A stretch of DNA of 64,000 nt, taken from assembly GCF_001426585.1 (NCBI RefSeq), contig NZ_LMEI01000008.1, positions 180,708 through 244,707 on the forward strand, in the 5' to 3' direction. The notes beneath the pieces are model-generated. The model was not told the origin of the DNA. It saw only the letters and a program-made list of their open reading frames with translations, and did no database searches. Numbering within the stretch: position 1 is the stretch's first letter; the number at the start of each line of letters is the position of its first letter. Of this stretch, positions 47,321-55,497 are shown piece by piece. Both the position numbers and the translations under genes were made by a program. This stretch comes from Streptomyces sp. Root431 (GTDB taxonomy: Bacteria; Actinomycetota; Actinomycetes; Streptomycetales; Streptomycetaceae).

Positions 47321-48604
47321 GTGGACCGCTGCGTCGTCCTGGTGGACGCCGGCTACCTGCTGGGCGCCGCCGCCAGTCTCCTCGCCGGGGAACCGGCCCG
47401 CTCCAGGATCTCCGTCGACCACGCCGCGCTCATCCAGCAGCTGCGTGAACGCGCCGAGGCCGAGACCGCGCTGCCGCTCCTGCGGATCTACTGGTTCGAC
47501 GGCGCACCCGACCGGGTGCCCCAGCCCGAGCACCGCAGACTGCGGGTCATGCCCCGGGTCACCGTCCGGCTCGGCGCCCTGACCAGGAGCGACGGACGCT
47601 GGGCGCAGAAGGGCGTCGACGCGGCCATGCACACCGAGCTGACCGAGCTCGCCCGGAACAGGGCCTGCTCCGACATCGTGCTCGTCACCGGCGACGGCGA
47701 TCTGCTGCCCGGCCTGATGTCCGCCAAGGAGCACGGCGTCGCCGTCCACCTGTGGGCCGTCCAGGCCGCCGACGGCGACTACAACCAGTCCGAGGACCTC
47801 GTGGCCGAGGCCGACGAGCGGCGGGTCCTCGACCGGACCTGGATCACCCGGGCCGTCCGCGCCAGGGACCTCACCGGCATGTGCGCGCCCCCGCCCGCCC
47901 CGCGCCCCGAGATCGCCGCCATCCTCTCGGCCCCGCTGCCCGAGGCCGCCCTCGCGGCCTCCGCCGAACGGGCCGCCGAGGCCGCCGCGTCGGCGCGGAA
48001 CGGGAGCGGACCGGATTCCGCGGAGGCGCCCGCCACCAACGGGCACGCCCACGGCGTCCCGGCCCCCGCCGCGGGCAAGGGCGTCCCCACGCCCAAGGAC
48101 CTGGCGGGACTGCGCGGCCCCAACGGCTCGGGCGGGCCGCTCGCGCCGGTGCCGCAGGGCGCGAGCGCGCTCCGCTGGTCCTCCGACCGGGGCTGGATCG
48201 ACCGGCCGGCCACTGCCCTCGGCGAACCGGCGGAGACCGCCTCGCTGCCCACCCTCGCCCTGCTCACCAGCGCCGAGCAGCGCTGGGCGGACCGCGAGGA
48301 GGACATCACGACCGTCGGCGGCGACCCGTTCGAGGTCGGACAGGTGTTCGCCCGCCGCTGGATGGAACGGCTCCCCGAACAGAGCCACGTCCAGAAGCTC
48401 TCCACCCTCTACCCCCGCATCCCGCACCGCATCGACGGCGAACTCCTCCGCTACGCGGCACGTTTCGGCCTGCTCGCCCACAAGGACGACCAGATCGACG
48501 AGCACGACCGGTACGCCATCCGGGCCGGCTTCTGGCGCGAGATCGACGTCCGTGCCGCCGCCGAACACGCCCCCGCGCCCGGAGCGGGCCCGGCGACCCC
48601 GTAG
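47321..48604 (+). CDS. NYN (PIN-like) domain protein
   Basis: A 427-aa protein. The N-terminal NYN/PIN-like nuclease domain shows its acidic residues in VVLVDAGYLLGAAAS, IYWFDGAPDRV and DIVLVTGDGDLLPGLMSAKEHG. A low-complexity Ala/Pro/Gly linker (about 195-290) follows, then a C-terminal helical domain ending RYAIRAGFWREIDVR that resembles the OST-HTH/winged-helix region often fused to NYN nucleases. I infer RNA binding or cleavage. GTG 47321 is preceded by AAAGAGG; GTG 47312 in frame is too close to that SD. Confidence 0.85.
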   Translation: MDRCVVLVDAGYLLGAAASLLAGEPARSRISVDHAALIQQLRERAEAETALPLLRIYWFDGAPDRVPQPEHRRLRVMPRVTVRLGALTRSDGRWAQKGVDAAMHTELTELARNRACSDIVLVTGDGDLLPGLMSAKEHGVAVHLWAVQAADGDYNQSEDLVAEADERRVLDRTWITRAVRARDLTGMCAPPPAPRPEIAAILSAPLPEAALAASAERAAEAAASARNGSGPDSAEAPATNGHAHGVPAPAAGKGVPTPKDLAGLRGPNGSGGPLAPVPQGASALRWSSDRGWIDRPATALGEPAETASLPTLALLTSAEQRWADREEDITTVGGDPFEVGQVFARRWMERLPEQSHVQKLSTLYPRIPHRIDGELLRYAARFGLLAHKDDQIDEHDRYAIRAGFWREIDVRAAAEHAPAPGAGPATP

Positions 48605-48618
48605 GCTCTTCCCCCGTG
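48602..48618 (+). promoter_or_regulatory. Leaderless-type -10 before the ABC ATPase gene
   Basis: TAGGCT (48602-48607) lies eight bases before GTG 48616 and overlaps the stop of the NYN gene. There is no SD. The exporter genes may therefore have their own promoter. Confidence 0.45.
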
Positions 48619-49596
48619 AGTACGGTGTGCGTGGTGCGGGATCTGGTCAAGACGTACCCCGCCACGCGCGGCAGGCGCGGTGCGCCCGCGGCACCCGAGG
48701 TGCGGGCCACCGACGGGATCAGCCTCGACGTGCGCGGCGGCGAGATCTTCGGCCTGCTCGGACCCAATGGAGCCGGCAAGTCCACCCTCGTCCGCCAGCT
48801 CACCGGACTCATGCGTCCCGACTCCGGCTCCGTCGAGCTCCTCGGCCACGACCTGGTGCGCCACCCCGAGCGGGCGGCCCGGCTCCTCGCCTACCTCGGC
48901 CAGGAGTCCACCGCCCTCGACGAGCTGACCGTCTCCCTCGCCGCCGAGACCACCGGACGCCTGCGCGGGCTCGCCGCCCACGACGCGCGCGCCGAGCGCG
49001 ACGCCGTCCTGGAGGAGCTCGGCCTCACCCCGCTCGCCGGCCGCCCCCTCAAGAAGCTCTCCGGCGGTCAGCGGCGCCTCGCCTGCCTCGCCACCGCGCT
49101 CGTCGGCCGACGGCCCGTCCTCGTCCTCGACGAGCCCACCACCGGCATGGACCCCGTCGCCCGCCGCGCCGTCTGGGCCGCGGTCGACCGGCGGCGCGCC
49201 GAGCACGGCACCACCGTGCTGCTCGTCACCCACAACGTCATCGAGGCCGAGACCGTCCTCGACCGCGTCGCCGTCCTCGACCGCGGCAGGGTCATCGCCT
49301 GCGACACCCCGGCCGGACTCAAGGAACGCGTCGCGGGCGAGGTCCGCGTCGAGCTGGTGTGGCGCGAGGCGCCGCCGCTCCAGCTGCCCGAGGTCGCCGC
49401 ACTGCGCGGACTCGCCCAGGAGACCGGACGCCGCTGGATCCTCCGGCTCGCCCCCGACGCCGCCCGCGCGGCCGTCGCCACCGTCACCGGCGGGGCCGCC
49501 TTCACCGCGCTCGACGACTTCACCCTGGCCACGCCCAGCCTGGAGGACGTGTACCTCGCACTGGGCGGCGCGACCGAGGGACTGGTGAAGGCATGA
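48616..49596 (+). CDS. ABC-2 type exporter ATP-binding protein
   Basis: A 326-aa ATPase with complete motifs: Walker A GLLGPNGAGKST, signature KKLSGGQRRLACL, Walker B VLVLDEPTTGMDP and the switch histidine in VLLVTHNVIEAE. A C-terminal regulatory region of about 90 residues follows, as in DrrA/CcmA-type drug exporters. The GTG at 48616 has no SD and sits behind a leaderless-type promoter. The stop overlaps an ATG that opens a 37-codon frame leading to the permease gene. The cargo is unknown. Confidence 0.92.
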   Translation: MSTVCVVRDLVKTYPATRGRRGAPAAPEVRATDGISLDVRGGEIFGLLGPNGAGKSTLVRQLTGLMRPDSGSVELLGHDLVRHPERAARLLAYLGQESTALDELTVSLAAETTGRLRGLAAHDARAERDAVLEELGLTPLAGRPLKKLSGGQRRLACLATALVGRRPVLVLDEPTTGMDPVARRAVWAAVDRRRAEHGTTVLLVTHNVIEAETVLDRVAVLDRGRVIACDTPAGLKERVAGEVRVELVWREAPPLQLPEVAALRGLAQETGRRWILRLAPDAARAAVATVTGGAAFTALDDFTLATPSLEDVYLALGGATEGLVKA

Positions 49597-49706
49597 GCCC
49601 CGTCCGTCCCTCCCCGGGCCCCCGCAGTCCCCTCGTATCCCGTGGTCCCCTCCTTTCCCGTGGTCCCCGCGTTCCGTACGTGACCGTCAGGAGCTGTACG
49701 CAGTGA
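49593..49706 (+). CDS. Possible coupling ORF, 37 aa, between ATPase and permease
   Basis: ATG 49593 overlaps the ATPase stop (ATGA), and the TGA at 49704-49706 overlaps the permease GTG (GTGA). A 37-residue frame therefore connects the two genes exactly. It encodes a Pro/Arg/Ser-rich peptide ([18 protein letters not shown]...). It includes an 18-bp tandem repeat. It may act only to carry ribosomes from the ATPase to the permease. The sequence has no recognisable domain and might not yield a functional protein. Confidence 0.4.
   Translation: MSPVRPSPGPRSPLVSRGPLLSRGPRVPYVTVRSCTQ
49628..49663 (+). repeat. 18-bp tandem repeat in exporter spacer
   Basis: TCCCCTCGTATCCCGTGG (49628-49645) and TCCCCTCCTTTCCCGTGG (49646-49663) are adjacent imperfect copies, followed by the first bases of a third. 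Confidence 0.7.
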
Positions 49707-50530
49707 GCACCGTGCCCGCCGAGGCCCTGCCGACCGGCGCGCTCCCCGTCCGGTCGCACGACGCCGAGGACGGCGCGGCGCCCCTCGCCCCGCGCGCCCG
49801 GCTGCTGCCCTCCCTGGCCGCCGTCTACCGCGCGCAGCTCTCGCGCGCCCGCGTGGCCCGCATCCCGCTGCTCTTCGTGGCCACCTTCCAGTCGATCGGG
49901 ATCATGGTCCTGATGCGCGGGGTCGTCGACGGCGGCTCCGAGGCGCGGGCCGTCGTGGCCGGCTCCACGGTCCTCGTCGTCGCCTTCGTCGCGCTCAACC
50001 TGCTCGCCCAGTACTTCGGGCAGCTGCGGGCCAGCGGCGGCCTCGACCACTACGCCACCCTGCCCGTGCCGCCGGCGGCCGTCGTGCTCGGCGCGGCCGG
50101 CGCGTACGCCTCCTTCACCGTGCCCGGGACCGTCGTCACCGCCGTCGCCGGTTCCGTGCTCTTCGGGCTGCCCCTCGGCCAGCTGTGGATCCTCGGCGCC
50201 GTCGTCCCGCTCGCCGGGGCGGCGCTCGCCGGACTCGGCGCCGCCCTCGGCCTCCTCGCGCCCCGGCAGGAGATCGCCACGCTCCTCGGCCAGCTCGGCA
50301 TGTCGGCGGCGCTGCTCCTCGGCGTGCTCCCGCCCGAGCGGCTGCCGGAGCCCATCGTCTGGGCGCGGGACCTGCTGCCGTCGACGTACGGCGTGGAGGC
50401 CCTGGCCCGTACCTTCGACCCGCACCCGGACTGGGTGGCCGTCGGCCTCGACCTCGCCGTCTGCGGGGCGGTCGGCGTGGTCTCCCTGGCCGTCGCCACC
50501 TGGGCGTACCGGCGGGCCGCCGTCCGCTGA
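49703..50530 (+). CDS. ABC-2 type exporter permease
   Basis: A 275-aa membrane protein with six predicted helices (about residues 50-275) after a hydrophilic N-terminus. The pattern VAGSTVLVVAFVALNLLAQYFGQLRASGGLDHYATLPVP (described, not a motif name) and the late LPEPIVWARDLLPSTYGVEALART are typical of the ABC-2 permease core. The start is GTG 49703; the preceding AGGAG in GTCAGGAGCTG is a good SD. It works with the ATPase at 48,616. Substrate unknown, perhaps a drug or lipid by family analogy. Confidence 0.9.
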   Translation: MSTVPAEALPTGALPVRSHDAEDGAAPLAPRARLLPSLAAVYRAQLSRARVARIPLLFVATFQSIGIMVLMRGVVDGGSEARAVVAGSTVLVVAFVALNLLAQYFGQLRASGGLDHYATLPVPPAAVVLGAAGAYASFTVPGTVVTAVAGSVLFGLPLGQLWILGAVVPLAGAALAGLGAALGLLAPRQEIATLLGQLGMSAALLLGVLPPERLPEPIVWARDLLPSTYGVEALARTFDPHPDWVAVGLDLAVCGAVGVVSLAVATWAYRRAAVR

Positions 50531-50564
50531 GGCGGGCCACAGACACACCTGGCACGATGGCGGG

Positions 50565-51221
50565 GTGACCGCACCTCTGACTCCGCCTCACCAGCCCCCG
50601 CACGACCCCGACCGGCCCGCGCCGCCTCCGCCGCCGTACGGCCCCGACGGGGACCCGATCACGGCGGCCGAGGTCGTACGGGGCGGGGTCGTGGCCCTCG
50701 TCTCCGCGGTCACGGGTGCGCTGCTCGGCCTGCTGTGGCTGTGGCTCGCGCCGCGCGTCCTGCTCATCTCGGACGGCAAGGGCGTCTTCCTGCGCGACTC
50801 CGAGGGCGAGTCGGCGATCGGCGCCGACGGGAAGTTCGTCCTCCTCGCCCTGGCCTTCGGGGCGGTCGCCGGGCTCGTCGTCTTCCTGTGGCGCCGCGAG
50901 GGCGGCGTGCCGCTCGTGCTCGGTCTGGCCCTCGGCGGCATCCTCGGATCCCTGCTCGCCTGGGGCGTGGGGACGTACTTCGGCCCGGAGCGGGACGTCG
51001 TCGCCCACGCGAAGGCCGTCGGCCCCAACGTCACCTTCGAGGCACCGCTCGAACTGAACATGGCGGCGGCCGCGATGCTGGCCTGGCCGCTCGCCGCGAT
51101 GATCGTCCACCTGGCGCTCACGGCCCTCTTCGGCCCCCGCGACCCGGAACCGGACTACTGGGGGCCGCAGGACCAGCCCCAGCAGCCGCAGCAGGCACAG
51201 CCCGAGCCGAAGTCGCTCTGA
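50565..51221 (+). CDS. DUF2567-like membrane protein
   Basis: A 218-aa protein with a Pro-rich N-terminal tail (about 35 residues) and four membrane helices (about 40-63, 88-107, 114-135 and 163-188). The tail at the C-terminus is Gln/Pro-rich. The architecture and the loop LISDGKGVFLRDSEGESAIGADG fit the actinobacterial DUF2567 group; function unknown. GTG 50565 has no SD and lies six bases after CACGAT, suggesting a leaderless transcript separate from the exporter genes. Confidence 0.65.
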   Translation: MTAPLTPPHQPPHDPDRPAPPPPPYGPDGDPITAAEVVRGGVVALVSAVTGALLGLLWLWLAPRVLLISDGKGVFLRDSEGESAIGADGKFVLLALAFGAVAGLVVFLWRREGGVPLVLGLALGGILGSLLAWGVGTYFGPERDVVAHAKAVGPNVTFEAPLELNMAAAAMLAWPLAAMIVHLALTALFGPRDPEPDYWGPQDQPQQPQQAQPEPKSL

Positions 51222-51248
51222 GCGCCGGGCGGCCCCGGCGCCGAACGG

Positions 51249-51746
51249 TCAGCCGCGGCCGATCGGCGCCACGACCGCCGAGGTGAGGGCGGCCAGGTCC
51301 GCGGGGGAGAGCTCGACCTCCAGGCCGCGGCGGCCCGCCGAGATGCAGATCGTCGCGTGGTCCGAGGCCGAGGCGTCGAGGACCGTACGCAGGCGCTTGC
51401 GCTGGCCCAGCGGCGAGATGCCGCCCCGGACGTACCCCGTCGTGCGCTCCGCGGCGGCCGGGTCCGCCATCGCCGCGCGCTTCCCGCCGACCGCCGAGGC
51501 CAGCGCCTTCAGATCCAGCTGCCCCGCGACCGGGACCACCGCGACCGTCAGCTCGCCGTCGACGTCCGCCACCAGCGTCTTGAAGACCCGGTCGGGGGAG
51601 ACGCCCAGCGCCTCCGCCGCCTCCTCGCCGTACGAGGGGGAGGCCGGGTCGTGCTCGTACGCGTGCAGGGTGAAGGGGGTCCCGGCCGTGGTCAGCGCGA
51701 CCGTCGCCGGGGTGCCCCCGCCGTTCTTCTTCTGCTTCTTCGCCAC
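51249..51746 (-). CDS. ybaK: Cys-tRNA(Pro)/Cys-tRNA(Cys) deacylase YbaK
   Basis: A 165-aa YbaK/EbsC-family trans-editing deacylase that hydrolyses Cys mischarged on tRNA-Pro. Family features are TPFTLHAYEHDP near the N-terminus, GVSPDRVFKTLVADVDG with the conserved lysine, GKRAAMADPAAAERTTGYVRGGISPLGQRKRLRTVLD and the C-terminal ISAGRRGLEVELSPADL (given to describe order). ATG 51746 starts 13 nt after the stop of the upstream Lon-N gene. Length and motifs are normal. Confidence 0.92.
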   Translation of the reverse strand: MAKKQKKNGGGTPATVALTTAGTPFTLHAYEHDPASPSYGEEAAEALGVSPDRVFKTLVADVDGELTVAVVPVAGQLDLKALASAVGGKRAAMADPAAAERTTGYVRGGISPLGQRKRLRTVLDASASDHATICISAGRRGLEVELSPADLAALTSAVVAPIGRG

Positions 51747-51759
51747 GCGCTCTTCGCTC

Positions 51760-52497
51760 TCAGTTCGGGTTCGTCGGACCCTGCGTCAGATCGACCGCCG
51801 GCAGCGAGGGCAGGTGCCGCAGCACCGCCGTCTCCGCGCGCAGCAGCGCCAGCTCCTCCCGTAGCCGCGTCGCCGTGTCCGGCGCTTGGAGCAGCCGCTG
51901 CTTCGACGGGGTGTCGAGCACCGCGGCCGCCGCGACCAGGTACGACACGACCGACGGGTCGTCCGGCAGGTCGCTCGTCGTCAGCGACCGCTCCCGCGCC
52001 CCCGCCAGCCGCTTCTGGTAGTTGCGGAAGGCCCGCAGCACCCCCTCCGAGAGGGTGCCCGCGTCCTCGCCCCGCTCCTCCGGGATCTCCTCGACCTCGG
52101 CGACCAGGAACGGCCCGCTCGCGTCGACCGACAGGAGCTTCACCCGGGTCGTCCCGGTGGCCATGACCTCGAAGCTGCCGTTGGAGCGCTCGCGGATGCT
52201 CGCCGCGTCGGCGATACAGCCGACCCGGTGGAAGGCCTGGATCGGGTCGGCGCCGAAGCCGGCCGCCGGCCCCTTCTCCGGCAGCGCCGTCGGGTCCGGC
52301 ATCCCGGGAGCGGTGGGCGCGACCTCGCGGCCGTCCCGGATCGCGACGACGGCGAAGCGGCGCGGCTCCGTGTCGTCGATCGTGAGCAGCTCCCGCATCA
52401 TGGCGCGATAACGCTCCTCGAAGACGTTCAGCGGCAGCACGAGGCCAGGGAACAGCACCGCGTTGAGCGGGAAGAGAGGCAGGCGAGCGGTGGTCAC
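51760..52497 (-). CDS. Lon N-terminal (LON substrate-binding) domain protein
   Basis: A 245-aa protein consisting only of a LON/PUA-like domain, with LPLFPLNAVLFPGLVLPLNVFEERY at the start, IQAFHRVGCIADAASIRERSNG in the centre and a helical C-terminal part. There is no ATPase or protease domain, so it is not a Lon protease; such stand-alone proteins are of unknown role. GTG 52497 begins 11 nt after the next upstream gene ends. It appears to be co-transcribed with ybaK. Confidence 0.88.
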   Translation of the reverse strand: MTTARLPLFPLNAVLFPGLVLPLNVFEERYRAMMRELLTIDDTEPRRFAVVAIRDGREVAPTAPGMPDPTALPEKGPAAGFGADPIQAFHRVGCIADAASIRERSNGSFEVMATGTTRVKLLSVDASGPFLVAEVEEIPEERGEDAGTLSEGVLRAFRNYQKRLAGARERSLTTSDLPDDPSVVSYLVAAAAVLDTPSKQRLLQAPDTATRLREELALLRAETAVLRHLPSLPAVDLTQGPTNPN

Positions 52498-52508
52498 AGC
52501 GGCCAAGC

Positions 52509-53549
52509 CTAATGGCCGCCGGGACCGCCCCGTCCGGCCCGTCCGTCTCCGGGCCTCCAGAGGGGCGTCCGGCCGGCCGACTCGGCCCGTACGACGTCCC
52601 GTACGGCCAGGAACCGGCGCAGAGGATCCTCCTGCACGGCGCCCTGCCGCGCCCCCCACGGGAAGGAGGTCGCGTGCGCGCCGATCCGGCGGAACTCGTC
52701 CAGCGCCTCCTCCCAGCGCGCCCGCTCCACCAGCACGTACGCGAGCAGATTGCGGACCTCCGCGGGCCACGGGTCGCCCGTCGGGAAGACGGCCGACAGC
52801 GCGAGGGCCCGGTCGGCCGCCCGGTCGAGCCGCGTCGCGGCCGCCGAACGGTCGGGCCTGGGCAGCGCCCGGAGCCGGTCGTAGGCCGCGCGGACCGGGA
52901 GTGCCCGCACGAGCGAATCCGGAGCGGCGTCGTCGGCGGCCTGCTCGGCGAAGTCGAAGGCGGCCCGGTGCGAGCCGTACCACTGCGCGGAGAGGTACTT
53001 CAGCGCGGCGACGTGGCTGCCGTAGTGGTGCGGGGAGCGGCGCACGGCCTGCTCCCACAGTGTCTCGAAGACCGTGTGGCCGGCGTGCGCCCCGCGGGCG
53101 TGGTCCAGGGCGAGCCGCCAGGGCACCGGGTCGTGCGGTGCCTCCTCGGTGATCGTCCGGATCAGCGGGTCGAGCTCGCGCAGCCGCTCGGCGCGGGCGG
53201 GGGACTCCCAGGCCCGGCGGACGGCGAGCTGCGCCGAGACGAGCAGGGCGTCGGGGTCGCGGGGCGCGGCGGAGAGCCAGTGCGCCAGCCAGTCGCCCCT
53301 GTTGTACGCGAAGGTGGCGAGCCGGGTGACGTACCGGTCGCGGTCCTCCCACTCGGCGGCGTCCCGGGTCGTGGCGAGCAGCTTCGCGGCAGGTTCCGGG
53401 TCGGCCAGGGCGGCGGCGACCAGGGCGGGGGCGAGCCGCTCGTCCGGGGCGTCGAGCAGCACGTCGTCGTCCGGCACGAGCCCGGCGGCGAGCCGCGGGG
53501 TGTGCCGGGCCGATCGGACGGCGCCGATCACGGCGCGGAGGAAGGACAT
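52509..53549 (-). CDS. Hypothetical helical-repeat protein
   Basis: A 346-aa soluble protein made almost entirely of amphipathic helices with Ala/Arg/Trp-rich spacing, for example PHDPVPWRLALDHARGAH, FETLWEQAVRRSPHHYGSH and RNLLAYVLVERARWEEALDEF. This resembles TPR-like helical repeats. I recognise it as a conserved Streptomyces hypothetical but not a function. ATG 53549 is used; no strong SD is visible. It is followed closely by the Lon-N gene and likely shares its transcript. Confidence 0.75.
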   Translation of the reverse strand: MSFLRAVIGAVRSARHTPRLAAGLVPDDDVLLDAPDERLAPALVAAALADPEPAAKLLATTRDAAEWEDRDRYVTRLATFAYNRGDWLAHWLSAAPRDPDALLVSAQLAVRRAWESPARAERLRELDPLIRTITEEAPHDPVPWRLALDHARGAHAGHTVFETLWEQAVRRSPHHYGSHVAALKYLSAQWYGSHRAAFDFAEQAADDAAPDSLVRALPVRAAYDRLRALPRPDRSAAATRLDRAADRALALSAVFPTGDPWPAEVRNLLAYVLVERARWEEALDEFRRIGAHATSFPWGARQGAVQEDPLRRFLAVRDVVRAESAGRTPLWRPGDGRAGRGGPGGH

Positions 53550-53710
53550 GGTGCGACGTATTTTCCCACCGGGTCGTGCTGTTTCGCGCCCATCTGCCCA
53601 GCCCTTTCACCCCCACCTCACCCGGCCCCCTCACATCGCGGCCGGCCCGGCCTCTCGCAAAGCCGTCGGCGAAGGCCTTCTCGCCCGCCCCGCCCGCCCC
53701 GCCCGCGCCG

Positions 53711-55333
53711 TCAGCCGCGGCGCAGGAGGCGCGTCGCGCCCGCCGCCACGGTCGTCGCCAGGATCCAGCCGAGCAGTATCAGCACCGCCGCCGCCCACTG
53801 CCAGACGCCCTCCAGGCGCCAGTAGCCGTCCTGTCCGAGGTTGATCACCGGCAGCAGGAGGTCCAGCGCGTACAGCGTCCCGTTCCAGGCGGGGGCCTCT
53901 TCCGCCTTGAGCGGGACCGGGCGGTAGTGCGAGAAGGCCACCGTGCCCGCCGCCCACAGGACCGCCATCCACAGCGCGGCCCGGCCCGGCCGGTAGCCGT
54001 ACGCCACCGTCCAGTCCTGGACGAAGCCCCACAGCTTCCCCGCCAGCGGCAGCGTCTCCCGCCGGCGCCGCTGCTTGGCGAGCAGCACCTCGCGCGCGTC
54101 CGCGTCCTCCCCGCTGTTGCGCAGGACCGTCGCCAGGCGCTCGTACGGCTCGGGGGCGTACTCCGGGGTCGCCGCCGCGACCCATTCGAGCCGCCGCGCC
54201 AGCGGGAAGTGCCCGTACGGCACGAGGTTCTCGTAGACGAACCCGCCCATCGCCAGGCCGCCGGGGCCCGGCCAGCTGGTCGACAGGTCGATCAGCGTGA
54301 CGATCCTGGCGCCGTTGAGCACGACCCGCCCCTCCTCCGGGCGCTCGCCGTTGAACCGCAGCTCCGGGGTGGCGATCCGGCGCAGGGACACCTCCTCCCG
54401 GCGCGAGCCGTTCAGCAGGAACCGGGCGCTGTGCAGGTCCACCGCGTCGCCGAACCGGCCGTCGTCGAGGCGGACGCCGCCGTGGCACTCCACGGGCTTG
54501 CGCCGGGTGCCCTGGGCGGGCGTCACGCCGTACGGCGGGGTGGCCGTCGAGTTGGCTGTGTTTCCCGTGTTTCCCGAGGTCTCCGTCTCCTCGTACACCC
54601 AAGCCGCGTTCAGGTAGAGCGAGCGCTCCACCGTCAGCTGCGGGGCGTTGAGCGCGCGGCGCTGCTGCGCCCCGCGGAGCACGCTGCCCCGCAGGCTGAG
54701 CGAGACGCCGACCTTCGCCCCGCGCAGGCTCAGCTCTCCGTGCGTCTCGATCAGCTCGGCCTGGAGGTCCTGGGCGACGACCATCCCGTCGGCCGTGATC
54801 GCCCGCCCGCGCCGGTCCGGCCACACCTGGATCTGGTTGATGAGCAGGTCCGTGCCGATCTGCGCGTCCGTGAGCCGGATGCCGCGCGCCACGCGGCAGC
54901 GCGGCAGGTGCAGATCGCCCGTCGTGTGCAGCCGGGCCGCCTCCAGGCGCGGCATGGCGCAGGCGACCATCCGCAAGGTGCCGAACTGGGCCTCGGGGAG
55001 CACGACCTCGCCGTCGAAGCGGCAGCCGTGCAGCTCCACGTACGGCCCTATCGTCCCGCCCGCCAGATTGAGCACCCCGGTGATCCGCACCCCGCGCAGC
55101 TTCAGCGCGGCCACCCGCCCGGACCGGGCCTGCGGCCCGTCGAGCAGGAGCAGCGCCACGACGTCCGCGCGGACGCTCCGCTCCGGGCCCCACTCGCGTG
55201 TGCCGAACGGGTCGTCCCGCTCGGCGATCCCCTCCGTCAGATCGCAGGTCCTGCCGATCCGGAACGCCCGCCAGACGGCCCGCTCCGGGCCCGTCAGGCC
55301 GTCGGGCATCCCGTCCTCGTGCGGCTCGGTCAC
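53711..55333 (-). CDS. Membrane-anchored beta-solenoid-like protein
   Basis: A 540-aa protein of unknown role, often labelled as a membrane-associated oxidoreductase in Streptomyces, though I see no cofactor motif. Residues 65-350 show a 20-23-residue periodic pattern of alternating hydrophobics with Gly and Ala turns (LRGVRITGVLNLAGG, PRCRVARGIRLTDAQI, SLRGAKVGVSLSLRG). This is consistent with a right-handed beta-helix as in bactofilins or pentapeptide proteins. Two C-terminal membrane helices (about 452-472 and 512-535) anchor it. It is divergent from the his operon. Confidence 0.7.
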   Translation of the reverse strand: MTEPHEDGMPDGLTGPERAVWRAFRIGRTCDLTEGIAERDDPFGTREWGPERSVRADVVALLLLDGPQARSGRVAALKLRGVRITGVLNLAGGTIGPYVELHGCRFDGEVVLPEAQFGTLRMVACAMPRLEAARLHTTGDLHLPRCRVARGIRLTDAQIGTDLLINQIQVWPDRRGRAITADGMVVAQDLQAELIETHGELSLRGAKVGVSLSLRGSVLRGAQQRRALNAPQLTVERSLYLNAAWVYEETETSGNTGNTANSTATPPYGVTPAQGTRRKPVECHGGVRLDDGRFGDAVDLHSARFLLNGSRREEVSLRRIATPELRFNGERPEEGRVVLNGARIVTLIDLSTSWPGPGGLAMGGFVYENLVPYGHFPLARRLEWVAAATPEYAPEPYERLATVLRNSGEDADAREVLLAKQRRRRETLPLAGKLWGFVQDWTVAYGYRPGRAALWMAVLWAAGTVAFSHYRPVPLKAEEAPAWNGTLYALDLLLPVINLGQDGYWRLEGVWQWAAAVLILLGWILATTVAAGATRLLRRG

Positions 55334-55482
55334 GCCGCCCCCTCGCTTTCCCCGTGGATTCGCACAGCCGTTCTTCCCGCTGTGTGACGGGCTGAACGCT
55401 AACGGTCAGGTGTGGCGACAAGACGCCACTGTGGCGTGTATCAGCCAGTGATACGGGCGTCCGGTGCCGTGGAGCCGTCTGC

Positions 55483-55497
55483 GAGAATTGACCCGTG
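55483..55497 (+). promoter_or_regulatory. Leaderless-type -10 of the his operon
   Basis: GAGAAT (55483-55488) precedes GTG 55495 by six bases and no SD is visible. This predicts that hisD mRNA starts at, or within a base or two of, its start codon. The rest of the 161-bp gap from the divergent gene has no attenuator-like leader peptide rich in histidine codons. Confidence 0.5.

Noticed and set aside
51760..52497. Lon protease
   Set aside because: Only the N-terminal LON domain is present; there is no AAA+ or Ser-Lys protease domain and neighbouring frames do not contain them.
55334..55494. Histidine attenuator or leader peptide upstream of hisD
   Set aside because: No short frame rich in His codons and no terminator/antiterminator pair; hisD appears leaderless.
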